Source: Euleptes europaea (lineage: Eukaryota; Chordata; Lepidosauria; Squamata; Sphaerodactylidae). Taken from it: a DNA stretch of 64,000 nt. The notes beneath the pieces are model-generated. The model ran no database searches. It saw only the letters and a list, made by a program, of their open reading frames with translations, and was not told where the DNA came from. How positions within the stretch are numbered: the stretch's first letter is position 1; every line of letters begins with the position of its first letter. The position numbers and the translations under genes were made by a program. The stretch is taken from positions 18,545,803 to 18,609,802 of the forward strand of contig NC_079332.1 in the NCBI RefSeq assembly GCF_029931775.1. Reading direction: 5' to 3'. Of this stretch, positions 9,881 through 21,372 are shown in pieces.

Positions 9881-12800
9881 TTTCCAGATTCACTTGGCTC
9901 AGTCAGAAACTCCATGTACAGGGCCAGGGCCAAGCCTATGCCACTCAGGGTTGCAAATGCATGCCTGTGCAAAGCGCAGCCTTATTAACAGGCGCTGGCA
10001 TCCGCTTTGAGCTGGACGTTTGTCCTTCTGGTGTGGAGGCGGTGCGGCTCCGACAGGGTCTGCGGGTGCCCGTCGGCCCTGTGCGTTCTTGCATCCGTAA
10101 TCTCTGGGCAAGTTTGTTCCAGCAGGGAGGGGGCAAAGCAAAAGCACCTTGTGTCTGTTCAGGCAGGTCTCTCTCGGAGGGCGGAGGTGCGGGCCACCTA
10201 GCGCCCTTGGACATTTGGCTGGTGACAGAGGCCGGTGTGTTCTCCCCTTGCCTCTGACTCAGCCGTATTCCTGAAGGCGGAGGGTGTCGGTCTCCCTTGC
10301 ATTGATTCTGTTGCACATTCTCTACTTAAGAGGAAACAAATTTTGCAGTACAAATTTGGTGACCTATATAAACAAATGCAGGCACCCATGTGATGTCTTC
10401 TACTAGTTACGGGGAAGTAGCGTAGCTGCGTCAGGCTCCTGGAAATGTCCTTCACAACTCCTCTGCTTTCAAGCCTGTCCGTGCAGCCTTGAGGGCTAGA
10501 AACTTGAGTGTGGTTTGTTAAACAGGGATTCTCAGAAAGCTGAGTCCTGTGCCAGACGGCGTTCTGCCCTCTTTCTGCTTCAGGGTCGGAAACTGTAACC
10601 GAGGATTCCTGCCCGTCTTGTTCCCCTGCTGTCTCGTACAGCTGCTGCCACCGTTCAGTGGGATTTTGCAGCAGTGCCTCCCAGGCCAATGCCCTGTGGG
10701 ACTGGTGGCGCCCTTAATGAGGCTCCAAAGCGGGACCCCGATTCTCCTTGGGCGGCTCCCCCCTCTTTCCAAGGGATCCTGTCAATGGGCCTCTGGACTC
10801 TGTTGCAAGCCAGGGGCCCACAGTTCTGGGGTTGCAGTTCTTGGTAGCTCTCTTGACGGCTTTTTTGGCACTCGTCTCAGGATGCAAGGAGGTGTGGAAG
10901 ACCCCTTGAAACGGGGACCCAGTATCTTGCAGACAAATGTTGACAGTATGAGTTTTCTTGGGGGGGGGAGATATATATATATATACACTCACCCCCCTTC
11001 CCCCTGCCACTGCTTCAGATGCGCCACTGAAAGGGGAGAGACCGGATTGTGCAGCTTTCCCCCTGTAATTGGCCTGTTTCCTCCGGCGGGAGAAGCGCGG
11101 GTCGGCTCGCTTGGCAGGAAATTGCCTGGCAGCGGCATCTCTGCTGCGCTGCTGCTGCTGCGTTGATGGTCAGCGTCGTTGACAGCCGAGTGAATCCACT
11201 CTCTTTCATCCCGCGTGACAAAGAGAGAGGCGGCGTTCACTGGCAGGAAACGGAGCTGGTTTTTCCCCCTCTCTGCTTCCACCACCTCCTCCTCCTCGTC
11301 AGGGTTTTCTATGGGAAGCCATAAAAAAAACCCTCCGCATTGTAGGGACCGAGCAGCCTGCAAAAACGCTCTGGCTTTCTCCAGAGGCTCTTTCCGCAGT
11401 GCCGCCAAGCCGTTGCAGGATCCAGAGCTTGTCTACGTGTGTAGACCAGGCCTCTTGAACGAAGCAGGATTACATGCTGAGGAGGCCCACGTTGGATCCT
11501 GCCACAGTAGTGGCTGTAAACAGATGCCCACGCGGTGAACACCACATGGTTGTGTCTGGAGACACCGGCATTCTGCTTGGCGCAAGCGGGTCTGATTGAG
11601 CTCAGGTACAAAAAGAAAGGCTTGGTCACCTGGCGGGTGTGCCACACGTATCCCCAGGGGTGGAAGTCTGTGGCGGCTGCATTCCTAGTGACCTCCTTCC
11701 AAGAGAGGGAAAGGCATTGTTTGGGGGTAGAAGTGCACAGCAGGCAGAGATACGGCCATCAACATGGTCTTGGTATTTTGTGTGTTGGGGGTAGGGAGAT
11801 GCTTGATTAATTCATATGGTTCTTTGACAGTTTATGATACTTTCCAAAGCAACATCAGATATGTCTGTCTCTCTCCATTGGTGTCTTCTGCCTGCGGATG
11901 AAGACGCCTTTGTTTTGTTTGGCATACCCCCAATAATGGTTATTGGCTCCTGGTTCTGGTGTTGTTTGTGTGTTTTGATTGAATTGTTTTATAATTTAAA
12001 TGTTTTTAATGGTTCAGATGTTTTAATGATTTTGTGTGCGCTGCCTTAGAAACTCGGATTGGGTGGAAAGGTGGCATAAAAATGTTTTAAATCATGAGCC
12101 CTGGACTGGTCCCTAAGCGTGCACATGCTAAATCTAGACAGGTAGATGTTGTAAATCTGCCAAGTGGTGCACGGCTGGCCCCGGTTCTGAAAATTCCTTG
12201 AAACATTGTAAACGAGTGAAAAGCGAGCCTCCGTTGAGCATCTCCCAGCAGAACAGCCGGGCTCAATCGATTGTCGTGAAACTGCCAAAGAGTCTCAAGA
12301 TGATCATCGTGATCGGACAATCATGGTGCCTGCTTCTTTGAGGGTGGGGTGGGGGCAGGAGGCTCTTCCCCACAACCCCTCCAGGCTGCCATTGGTGCTG
12401 CAGGGCTTTGCGCCTGCCGTTCGGCTCAGAGGTGGGCTCTCTCCGTAAGGCGTGCTCGCTCACAGCGAGATCTCTGGACGCACAGAGGAGGGGGGGCGGT
12501 TAGCTGCGGAAGGTTCCGAGGAGGGCAGGCTGGGGACGGGAGCAGGCAGGTGTGTAAACAGATGACAGCATGTGGGGAAGAGCCCAGGGGATCTGGGCCT
12601 TCTTCGCCATTTGCTGGAAGCCGCCCCTGCAGCGCAGCGGTTCAGATGCATGCGCCAACATCTGTCCTTCAAGCCACAGCCCATTGGTGGATGGTGCCGC
12701 GCTATGGACAGCAGTTTGTACACAAGAAGGAAGGTCTCTCTCTTTGGGTTAGGAGCGGGGCACTGCATAAAATATGGGTGTAAGCTTTCTCTAGAACTTG

Positions 12801-13254
12801 CCTTCCCCTTTGTGTGTGTGATGTGCCATTCCGTCGCTTCTGACTTACGGTGACCCGTATAAATGAATGACGTCCAAAACATCCTCAAGAGCCTTGCTCA
12901 GATCCTGCAAACGGAAAGCCCTGGCGTCTTTCATTGACTCTTTAGAGCCCCAGAATTTAGCTGACTGGGTTCCTGCAGCAGTTGCCTGGGATAGGGGGAA
13001 TTTCCCTGCAAGCTGGGGATTTTGTGATTGTCTGAAGCCCTGTTGTTACTTTGGAGAGATTCTGGTAGCCGGGCCAGACTTGGAGTGTGAAATGGTGAAT
13101 GACTTTTGGAAGAGGAGGGCAGACACCTCTGCCACTAGCAGCATTCTGCACTGTGGCCAGTGGGGCCAGGCTGTAGTAATAGGATGGCAGATAAAGGATT
13201 GGATTTGCCCCTTGGCACCTCGAGGGCTTTGAGGGGGAAGTAGAATAATAGAAT
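9881..13254. other. SNN intron 1, mostly unique with weak old repeats
   Basis: No exon is seen. There is a short (AT)n run at about 10971-10985 and a (CTG)n run near 11145-11162. 11870-12090 ends in wording like a LINE 3' tail (CTGCCTTAGAAACTCGGATTG, GGTGGCATAAAAATG). About 12818-12950 contains GTCGCTTCTGACTTACGGTG and GCCTTGCTCAGATCCTGCAA, which I recognise as a common squamate interspersed repeat. Confidence 0.4.
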
Positions 13255-13428
13255 CTGAATCATACAATCACAGAGTTGTAAGGGACTACCAGGGTCATTT
13301 AGTCCAGCCTCCTGCACAATGCAGGAAATTCACAACTACCTCCCTCCTCCCACACCCCCAGTGATCCCTACTCCATGCCCAGAAGATGGCCAAGATCTCC
13401 TTCCTCCCATCATCTGCCTAAGGTTCAC
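13255..13428 (-). mobile_element. CR1 LINE 3' end fragment
   Basis: CR1 3' terminus on the - strand (AATCATACAATCACAGAGTT read on +), followed by TGCACAATGCAGGAAATTC and AGAAGATGGCCAAGAT. It abuts a second CR1 in the same orientation, so two separate copies lie head to tail. Confidence 0.88.
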
Positions 13429-13761
13429 AGAATCATAGAGTTGAAAGGGACCACCAGGGTCATTTAGTCCAGCCCCCTGCACAATGCAGGAAATTCACAA
13501 CTACCTCCCTCCTCCCACAGCCCCAGTGACCCCTGCTCCATGCCCAGAAGATGGCCAAGATGCCCTCCCTCTCACAATCTGCCCAAGGTCATAGAATCAG
13601 CATTACTGACAGATGGCCATCTAGCATCTGCTTAAAAACCTCGTTCCAGCTTGTCTACATCCTTCTTAAATTGCAGTGCCCAAAACTGAACACAATACTC
13701 TAGGTGAGATCTAACCAGAGCTGAGTACAGCGATACCATCACTTCATGTGATCCGGACACT

Positions 13762-14106
13762 TGTCAGGAGCAGGCCATGAGGATGGTATGCGGTAGTGCG
13801 ATTGTGCTGCTTCCAGGTGCTGTTGTGCTATTCTGTCCAAGGCCAGTCTATGCCCCGTGTTTAGTCTTCATAGATTCCCATACTGTGGGAATCGCCAAGT
13901 ACTCCTTCCTGCCTCTTGGAGGGGGGGGGGTAACCGGTTATCTCCTTTTGCTCTTCCATATATGCTGTGTACCTTGCCTTTGCCCCTTACTAGTGTCCTT
14001 TTGAATATGGCTTCTGAAACCTGTCGATTCTAACCAATAAAACTGCTTTTGTGGATTGGTTGTCTGCTGAAGTCTGTTTAAGGGGGCTGTAGGACTAGAG
14101 CTTACG
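13762..14106 (+). repeat. 5' LTR of Ty3/Gypsy element 1
   Basis: Begins TGTCAGGAGC and ends near AGAGCTTACG. It contains CCAATAAAACTGC, a possible polyadenylation signal. It pairs with 20075-20425. Confidence 0.9.
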
Positions 14107-14130
14107 TTAGGACACTAGTTCTATCCTTAC

Positions 14131-16400
14131 TTGCTGACCTTGGCTGGAGCCCTGGAGGGTTCGCCTGGACACTCGTCTCCTCTGCTTGGGGTGCAGGACG
14201 AGCTCCCCGAGGACCCCAACTTTCTGCGTGCCGTCTTGGAGGAGGCGCAGCGGACTTACGCGGAGTCCACCCGGCTGGTTGGGCTGGTGATTGATCAGTG
14301 GCGTCACCTGGCAGCGGCAACCCCCTGGAGGACTCAGGACGCTGATCTACGTGCCCACAACGACCTTTTGGGACTGGATACTTTGCTGGAGGAGGCCCGG
14401 TTGGCGCAAGAGGACTTTGCTCTCCTAACTTGGTTATTGGCGGGGCTTGCACTCCGTGGGACGCAACAGGAGTCGGCGGCCCCAATCCAGGGGCCCGAGT
14501 TCTGTTTCCCAATGGCGGGGGCTCAGGGGGGAGATGTTCCGTAAACTGTTCCAGATCCCACCCTATGTCGCCGGGAAGCACAAAACGCTGCCCCCAGGAC
14601 AGTCCTGGCTCTTATGGATTTCGTGCCGACCATGGCGACGGCGGCCAACGTCGAGAAGGTACTAACTCCTGAATTCGGTCCTTCCTCTGCGGATCTTGCT
14701 CAACAGGTCCAACCGCTGTTGGGCCAGCACAAGGAAATCCAAATGCTCTTGGAACAAGCGGCCGAACCAATTGTGACGGCTCTGCAGTCGCCATACTCGA
14801 GGCGGACCGGGCGCTTGCTGACCGGAGGTGGGCGGAGGAGCAACTGTTGGGGGATGCGGCTGCCGCTCGGGCGCGGGCGATGGCAGGAACTGGAGCACGG
14901 TCGAAAGTTAGCGGGGGACTGGTCTTTCCTCTTGTTTTCTTTGGGCTCCCCGGAACCTGGCCTGCCCCGGGAGGTAGCACGCAGGCAACGGCTCACCTTT
15001 GCTCCTGATATGCAAGAGTATTCGGAGGGGAGGACTTGTATGCAGAGGAGGGCGACTGGAATACGAACTACCGAGTCAGCCAAGCCCGACGGACTGGGGG
15101 GGCTGAGGAGGAGATCCATGCCTTGAGATTTCAAAACCGAGAGCTGTTGGATCGTATGGCCCGTATGCAGGACCAAATGGACGTGTTGATGGATGAGTAT
15201 GGTCGCCTACAGCGAGCTCAAACGGCACCTGCGCCGGCACCGGTCCCAGGCCAACAACCCCCCAGCCAGTAGCTTCCGCTGCAGCCAGCTCCAGGGCAAC
15301 CTCCGGTGCAACCGCCTCCGGGGCAGCCGGACCCGGTACAACTGGCTCCCAGGCAGCCAGCCCCAGGACACCCCATCCCTGGACAACCACCAGTACCACC
15401 ACCAGTGGGACCGGTCCAGCCTGTGGTCTTGGTCGTGCAGTGGAAGCAACCCCGTTTGCAGTGACTTTCGATGGCTCCGTGGACGCGCTGCCCTGTTTTC
15501 TGCATCAAGTGGACAGTTACATGAGAGAACAAGGGCATACCTTTCCCATGGAAGACAGCCGAGTGAGATTCGTTTCCTCGCTTCTGGCTGGAAAGGCTGC
15601 AGAATGGATGGTCCTCCAGTTTGATACCTGCTCCATATGCTCCATACGCTCGCTCAATGAATTCATGCGAGCGTTAAGGAGACGTTTCGAGGATCCGTTT
15701 CAAGGGGAGAAGGCCAAAGCAGCCCTCCTACAGCTCCGTCAAGGATCCTCCTCAGTCCGAGAGTTTGCGGATGAGTTCCAAAGGCTCACTAATAAAATAG
15801 TTGATTGGACTGAAGCTACCCGGGTACATTACTTCACTGCAGCGTTGCATCCTGAGATTCTAAACTGGGCATACATGCAGCGAGACCCAGCCACCTTGGA
15901 AGAGTGGATTTTACTGGCGGAGGAAGTGGAAAGCCGCCGCCAGTTTATTTCCCTTGCCTGACGGCAGGCCAAGGAGGGGGGAAGCCAGAAAAACCCTCCC
16001 AAACCTGCCGCTCCTCAGGCCCCACAGAGGCCGACTCTTCCTCCGCATGACCGAGCATTGCGGTTTCAAAGGGGAGCCTGCCTCGTTTGCGGTGCCATGG
16101 GTCACTTCGCTGCCACTTGTCCATCACATCCGGGACTGCCGAGTCCCACTCCCCAGCCAGAGGGGACTCCTCGCGGGAGAGGACGCGCTCGGGGGAGAGG
16201 CACCGCAGCCAAGCAGAGTATCGCTCCAAGACGAAAAGCGCCCCCAGCTCTGCGCGCCAGAGAAGTGATGACGGACCTTTCGCCAGTGGACCCGTCGGGG
16301 TCCAGGATTACAGTTACTACTCCTGGGGAGAGTAGCTCCACTTCTTCAGAGGAGGGTGACCACTGGAACTCCCCAGCCCTTAACTTCTCCCCTTGAACAG
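14131..16400 (+). pseudogene. gag region of Ty3/Gypsy element 1
   Basis: Translation shows a retroviral-type capsid segment ([43 protein letters not shown]) and then a zinc knuckle (CLVCGAMGHFAATC). The capsid wording resembles the sushi/RTL-type chromovirus gag. The part is broken as a gene. Confidence 0.85.
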
Positions 16401-16483
16401 CCAAAAAACAGACTGGTTCTGCGGTACAGGGAGTTATACCGCAGACCTCCGCAGGTGTTCCTGCGAAACTCGAGGCTCCTTTC

Positions 16484-19400
16484 ATGGTGAGTGAAGTAGA
16501 AGAGACTGTGTATGTAGATGTGATATTACGACATTATAGAAAAGGTCCTCAATTACAAGTTAAAGCCTTAATAGACTCTGGATGTGCCCACTCGTTAATC
16601 AACGAAACCACCTTTAAGGCGCTCCAAGTGAAGTCAGTCCCTTTGCCGGCACCTGTTCAATTTGCCCAAACGGATGGCAGTGATTTCAGGGGGGGACCAG
16701 TCGACCGTCGCACTGACGGAGTGGCAATGGGAATTGGCCACCATTGGGAACAAATCAACTTTACTATTGTGCCCAATGTTCAATATGCTGTGGTGTTGGG
16801 AGCAAATTGGCTCAAAGGACACAGTCCCACCATACACTGGGAAGCTGAGACTTTAACGTTCAAGAGCCCGCTATGTGAGTTACACCGATATGAAGTGGCT
16901 GTTAAAACCGTAATCAAACCAAATCCTGCCTTGGCCTTGGACACCTCCAGTCTGACCCAATTGCCACCCGACTATCAGGACTTTACAGACATATTTAATG
17001 TGCAGGAGTGTGATGTGTTACCCCACCACCACCAGACGGACTGTGCTATTGAAGTGGTGGGGGATGGAAAACTGCCAAAGAGTAAGATCTACCCAATGAG
17101 TCCTAAGGAACGGACGGTGCTCCGCGAGTTCTTAGACAAGAACTTGGCTCACGATTTCATCCGACCCTCCACCGCGCCCAATTCGGCACCGGCTTTCTTC
17201 GTACGTAAGAAAACAGGGGATTTGCATTTGTGTATTGACTTTCGGAAACTCAATCCTGTTATTCAAACGAATGCTTATCCCATCCCCCTCATTTCTGATC
17301 TCTTGAGACAATTGAAGGAGGGACACATTTTCACCAAATTGGACTTAGTCAAGGCTTATTACAGAGTCAGAATCCGGGAGGAGGATGAATCTCTGACAGC
17401 CTTTCCCAGTTGCTTTGGGATGTTCGAATTTATGGTGATGCCTTTTGGATTAAAAGGGGCCCCGGGGGTCTTCATGCAACTCATTAATGAGATCCTCCAT
17501 GATCTACTGTTCAAAGGAGTGGTGGTTTATTTAGATGACATTCTCATTTACTCTAAAACCATGGATGAGCATGTTGCCTTGGTTCGAGAGGTGTTGCAAC
17601 GTCTCAGAGACAATCAGCTCTATGCCAAAGTGTCTAAGTGCAAGTTCCACAAGAAGCAATTGACTTTCCTAGGATATATTATCTCACACCAGGGACTGAC
17701 GGTTGGGAACCACCCTCTACTCGTAAACAGGTACAAAGATTTCTCGGGTTCGCACATTTTTACAAAGCGTTCCTCCCACATTTCGCTCAGATTGCGCTAC
17801 CCATCACGAACCTCCTTAAGACTAAGGGAAAAGGAAATACCGCCACCTTACCCAATGCCCGGGTCAGTGTCAAGCCGCCTTCGATAGTCTTAAGCAGCTT
17901 TTTACGTCCGAGCCTGTTTTGCAGCACCCAGACTGCAATCAACCATTCATAGTGCTCGTAGACGCTTCTGATGTAGTGATGGGGTGTGTGCTCCTGCAGC
18001 AGGGGAAGGATGGGCACCTGCATCCGTGCGCCTATTTTTCTAAAAAGTTCACTCAATCCAAACTCAATTGGGCCATTTGGGAAAAGGAAGCCGCCGCGGT
18101 AAAGCATGACCTGACAGTGTGGAGGCAGTTTTTAGAAGGTTCCAAGGTGCCTTTTGAAGTGTGGTCCGATCACAAAAACCTAGAGGCCCTAACGGGGGCT
18201 CGCAAGCTGTCCGCGAAGCACGTGCGCTGGGCGGACTTCTTTGCCGAGTTTCGATTCGTCCTGAAATATGTTCCAGGGAAGCAAAACCTTCTGGCTGACG
18301 CTTTATCCAGACTTCCCCAATATCCCACTAAGGCTGATCGGCCCACAGAGTCGCTCTTCACCCCTGCCCAACGAGGTCTATTGCCCACTTTGGCTGTACA
18401 AACCCGTTCTCAGACCTGACCCCCACCGCCTCCGCTTTCGGTGGGAGGGGAAGCCCCACACCCGACTGATCCAGCAGCGCCGCCCGCCTCGCTTCCTCCT
18501 CCCCTTGAGCGACTGACAGCCACGGTTCCCGAGGTGCGGGGACCCGAGCACCCCGTTCAGCCACTCCTTGCGCCTGTGACGGCTTCGTCCCCGGTCAAGC
18601 TGCCCGCCGGCACAACTCCGGAGGGGGTGGAAGGACTGACTGTTTCCTTTAAGGAGACTCTTCTTCGCAGTTATCAAGCGGAACTTACCTCGCAGACCCT
18701 TCCAGCTACTCTAACTAAATGCGGGGAGTTTTGGTACAAAGATTCTAAATGGTATGTTCTGGAAGTGTTGCGGGGGGAGGTTTTGGGTTTGGTTCATGGC
18801 GCCAAGACTGCCGGACATTTCGGATTTCTCAAGACATTGCATTTGCTAAGGAGACAGTTTTGGTGGGCGGGCATGCTGTCAGATGTGGACTCCTTCATCT
18901 GCAGCTGCCCCATATGTGCAGCGGCCAAACGATCTCAGGGCAAGCCGCCCGGACTTTTACAACCATTAGAGACTCCCTCGAAACCATGGGAAGTAATTGC
19001 AATGGACTTCATAACGGACCTACCCCCTAGTGGGGGAAAGACAGTTCTTTGGGTAATTACTGATCTGTTTTCGAAACAGGTGCATCTCGTACCCTGCGCA
19101 GGTATCCCTTCCGCCCCAAAATTGGCCCGCCTCGTTGTGTCACATGTCTTCCGTCTCCATTCCTTTCTGTGCAAAATAGTGACCGACGGGTTCAAATTTC
19201 GTGGCCAAATTTTGGAAGGCTTTTCTCAAATTGGTCGGAGTGGAACAAGGACTGTCTAGTGCCTTCCATCCCCAAACGGATGAAAAAAACTGAACGGGTG
19301 AATGGAGTGTTAGAATGCTATTTATGCTGTTACGTTAATTACCATCAAGGTGATTGGGTAGACCTTTTGCTGAATATGCTTATAATAATGCGATTCACCA

Positions 19401-20050
19401 ATCCATAGGGTTCAGCCCTTTCCAGGTAGTCCATGGTAAAGAGTTTGGCCCCGCTGGTCATGTTGATGTTTTTGGGGAGGAGGGGGGAGCTGACGTGGCC
19501 GGATAGGTACGTTCAATTCAAACAACCTGGCCATGGCTGGTTAAAAATCTGGAGCGAGCCAAACAGCGTTACAAGGCTCAGGCTGACAAACATCGCTCCC
19601 CCGGTACGGAATGCAAAGTGGGGGATCTCGTCTATCCACCAAGAATGTACGATCCACCCGCCCGTTCGATAAACTCAGTGCCAAGTATGTGGGTCCATTC
19701 CCCATTTCCCGGATTATTAATCCAGTGGCTGTGGAACTCTCCTTGCCCAAGTCGCTACGAAGAATTCATCCTGTGTTCCATATCAGTCTTTTAAAATTGT
19801 ACGTTCCTTCCCAAAAATGGCATCCTGAGCCACAACCCGAAGTGCCTGAAATGGTGGGAGGGAGGGGCATTTTGAAGTAGCTAAAATACTGGATTCTCGC
19901 ATTCGCTACGGTGCCCTTCAGTACCTGGTCCGCTGGAAACATTTTAGTCCCGCCCAGGATGAATGGGTGCGCGCCTGTGATGTCTCCACCCTCCGCTTAG
20001 TACAAGAATTCCATGCCGCCTACCCTCGCAAACCCACGGTGGGAGGGTGA
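16484..20050 (+). pseudogene. pol region of Ty3/Gypsy element 1
   Basis: Protease (ALIDSGCAHSLI), reverse transcriptase (CIDFRKLN, TKLDLVKAYYRVRI, VVYLDDILIYS), RNase H (VLVDASDVVMG, DHKNLEALTG) and integrase (zinc-binding CPICAAAK, then WEVIAMDFITDLP) appear in the usual Ty3/Gypsy order. A chromodomain-like segment (YLVRWKHFSPAQDEW) closes it. That is typical of chromoviruses. The region is broken. Confidence 0.88.
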
Positions 20051-20074
20051 AGGGGGGACTTTAGGGGGGCAGAA

Positions 20075-20425
20075 TGTCAGGAGCAGGCCATGAGGATGGT
20101 ATGCGGTAGTGCGATTGTGCTGCTTCCAGGTGCTGTTGTGCTATTCTGTCCAAGGCCAGTCTATGCCTCGTGTTTAGTCTTCATAGATTCCCATACTGTG
20201 GGAATCGCCAAGTACTCCTTCCTGCCTCTTGGAGGGGGTGTTGCCTGGGTAACCGGTTATCTCCTTTTGCTCTTCCGTATATGCTATATACCTTGCCTTT
20301 GACCCGTACTAGTGTCCTTTTGAATATGGCTTCTGAAACCTGTCGATTCTACCCAATAAAACTGCTTTTGTGGATTGGTTGTCTGCTGAAGTCTGTTTAA
20401 GGGGGCCGCAGGACTAGAGCTTACA
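20075..20425 (+). repeat. 3' LTR of Ty3/Gypsy element 1
   Basis: Begins TGTCAGGAGC directly after a purine-rich tract (TTTAGGGGGGCAGAA) and ends AGAGCTTACA before the target duplicate ACACT. Confidence 0.92.
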
Positions 20426-20770
20426 ACACTATACTTCTGTTGAAACAGCCCAAGATTGTGTTTGCCTATTTAGCTACCGCATCACACTGCTGACTCATGT
20501 TCAGTGTTTGGTCTACTAAGACCCCAAGATCCTTTTCACACACACTACTGCTAAGACAAGTCTCCCCCATCCTATAATTATGCATTTGATTTTTCCTACC
20601 TAAATTCAGAACTTGACATTTATCTCTGTTGAAGTGCATTTTATTGGTTTTAGCCCAATTCTCTAGCCTGTCAAGATCATCCTGTATCCTGGCTCTGTCT
20701 TCTACTGTATTTGCTACCCCTCCCAATTTAGTATTGTCTGCAAATTTAGTACGTTCTGGGTAGTTCCGGA

Positions 20771-21035
20771 AGCCTTAAAGAAAGATCCATTGCCGTTCAC
20801 ATGATTGCTGGGAATGAAGGCTTGTGTTTGCACAGAACACCCCACGGCCCTGGGGTCGCCATTAGGCGGTTTAACGGCACTTTGCACTACCATGAGAGTA
20901 CCCCCCCCCCAGGAATCTGCCTTATGTTGAATCGGATGCCGTGAGCCATACCTGAATACCTGAGTGCTTTGCTTGCAGCTGATGCTCCAGCTCCGTGGGG
21001 CCAAATCCATAATGCTCTCCTGTCTGTCGTTCCAG
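20771..21035 (+). other. SNN: End of SNN intron 1 with 3' splice site
   Basis: The intron ends in a pyrimidine-rich stretch CTCTCCTGTCTGTCGTTCCAG with the AG at 21034-21035. The rest is unique sequence with one short C run. Confidence 0.6.
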
Positions 21036-21043
21036 GTACCGTG

Positions 21044-21070
21044 ATGCGGCTGACGCTCTCTGACCACTGA
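21044..21070 (+). CDS. Possible upstream ORF (MRLTLSDH) in the SNN leader
   Basis: ATG at 21044 opens an eight-codon frame closed by TGA at 21068-21070, 38 bases before the SNN start. It could lower SNN translation, as short upstream frames often do. The start context is G at -3. There is no evidence of conservation from this window alone. Confidence 0.35.
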   Translation: MRLTLSDH

Positions 21071-21108
21071 CCGCCACAAGCCCCCGGGCCCCTCTTCCGG
21101 AGCCGGCC

Positions 21109-21372
21109 ATGTCGATCATGGACCACAGCCCCACCACCGGGGTAGTGACGGTCATCGTCATCCTGATCGCCATCGCAGCGCTGGGCGCCCTGATCCTCGG
21201 CTGCTGGTGCTACCTGCGCCTCCAGCGGATCAGCCAGTCGGAGGACGAGGAGAGCATCGTGGGCGAAGGGGAGACCAAGGAGCCCTTCCTCCTGGTCCAG
21301 TACTCAGCCCGCGGGCCCTGCACGGAGAGGAAAGCCAAGCTCACACCCAATGGCCCAGAGGCCCACAGCTAA
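21109..21372 (+). CDS. SNN: Stannin
   Basis: Small membrane protein of 87 residues, almost identical to mammalian stannin (88 residues). It starts MSIMDHSPTTGVVTVIVILI and the whole frame sits in one exon, as in human. Residues about 11-32 form the single transmembrane helix. Cys32 and Cys34 (GCWCYL) form the CXC motif implicated in binding trialkyltin-derived dimethyltin. The acidic segment SEDEESIVGEGE follows, then a cytosolic tail. Stannin is known as a mitochondrial/ER membrane protein linked to trimethyltin sensitivity. The tail is one residue shorter than human (KAKLTPNG versus KAKLMTPNG, from memory). The start has G at -3 and is the only in-frame start giving the conserved N terminus. 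It converges with TXNDC11, as in human. Confidence 0.97.
   Translation: MSIMDHSPTTGVVTVIVILIAIAALGALILGCWCYLRLQRISQSEDEESIVGEGETKEPFLLVQYSARGPCTERKAKLTPNGPEAHS

Larger units (their letters stand above)
13762..20425 (+). mobile_element. Ty3/Gypsy element 1 (chromovirus type), broken
   Basis: LTR retrotransposon with LTRs of about 345-351 bp, a 5-bp target duplication ACACT (13757-13761 and 20426-20430), and a purine-rich tract just before the 3' LTR. Parts recognised in order are gag with a capsid-like region and a CCHC zinc knuckle (about 14131-16400), protease (DSGCAHSLI), reverse transcriptase with YLDD, RNase H (NLLADALSRLP), integrase, and a chromodomain-like end (about 19860-20050). It is clearly broken, with more than five breaks. 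The LTRs differ at roughly ten positions plus a small length difference, so it is older than element 2. It lies in SNN intron 1 in the same direction as SNN. Confidence 0.92.
13429..20770 (-). mobile_element. CR1 LINE split by a Ty3/Gypsy insertion (CR1 parts 13429-13761 and 20426-20770)
   Basis: The left part carries the CR1 3' end and the start of the C-terminal ORF2 region (GTTCCAGCTTGTCTACATCC on +). The right part continues upstream in the protein: on the - strand it gives NKMHFNRDKCQVLNLGR and SSVCEKDLGVLVDQTLNMSQQC. The two parts join exactly across the Gypsy element, with ACACT present on both sides. Another CR1 copy at 63110-63800 shows the uninterrupted sequence. Confidence 0.9.
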
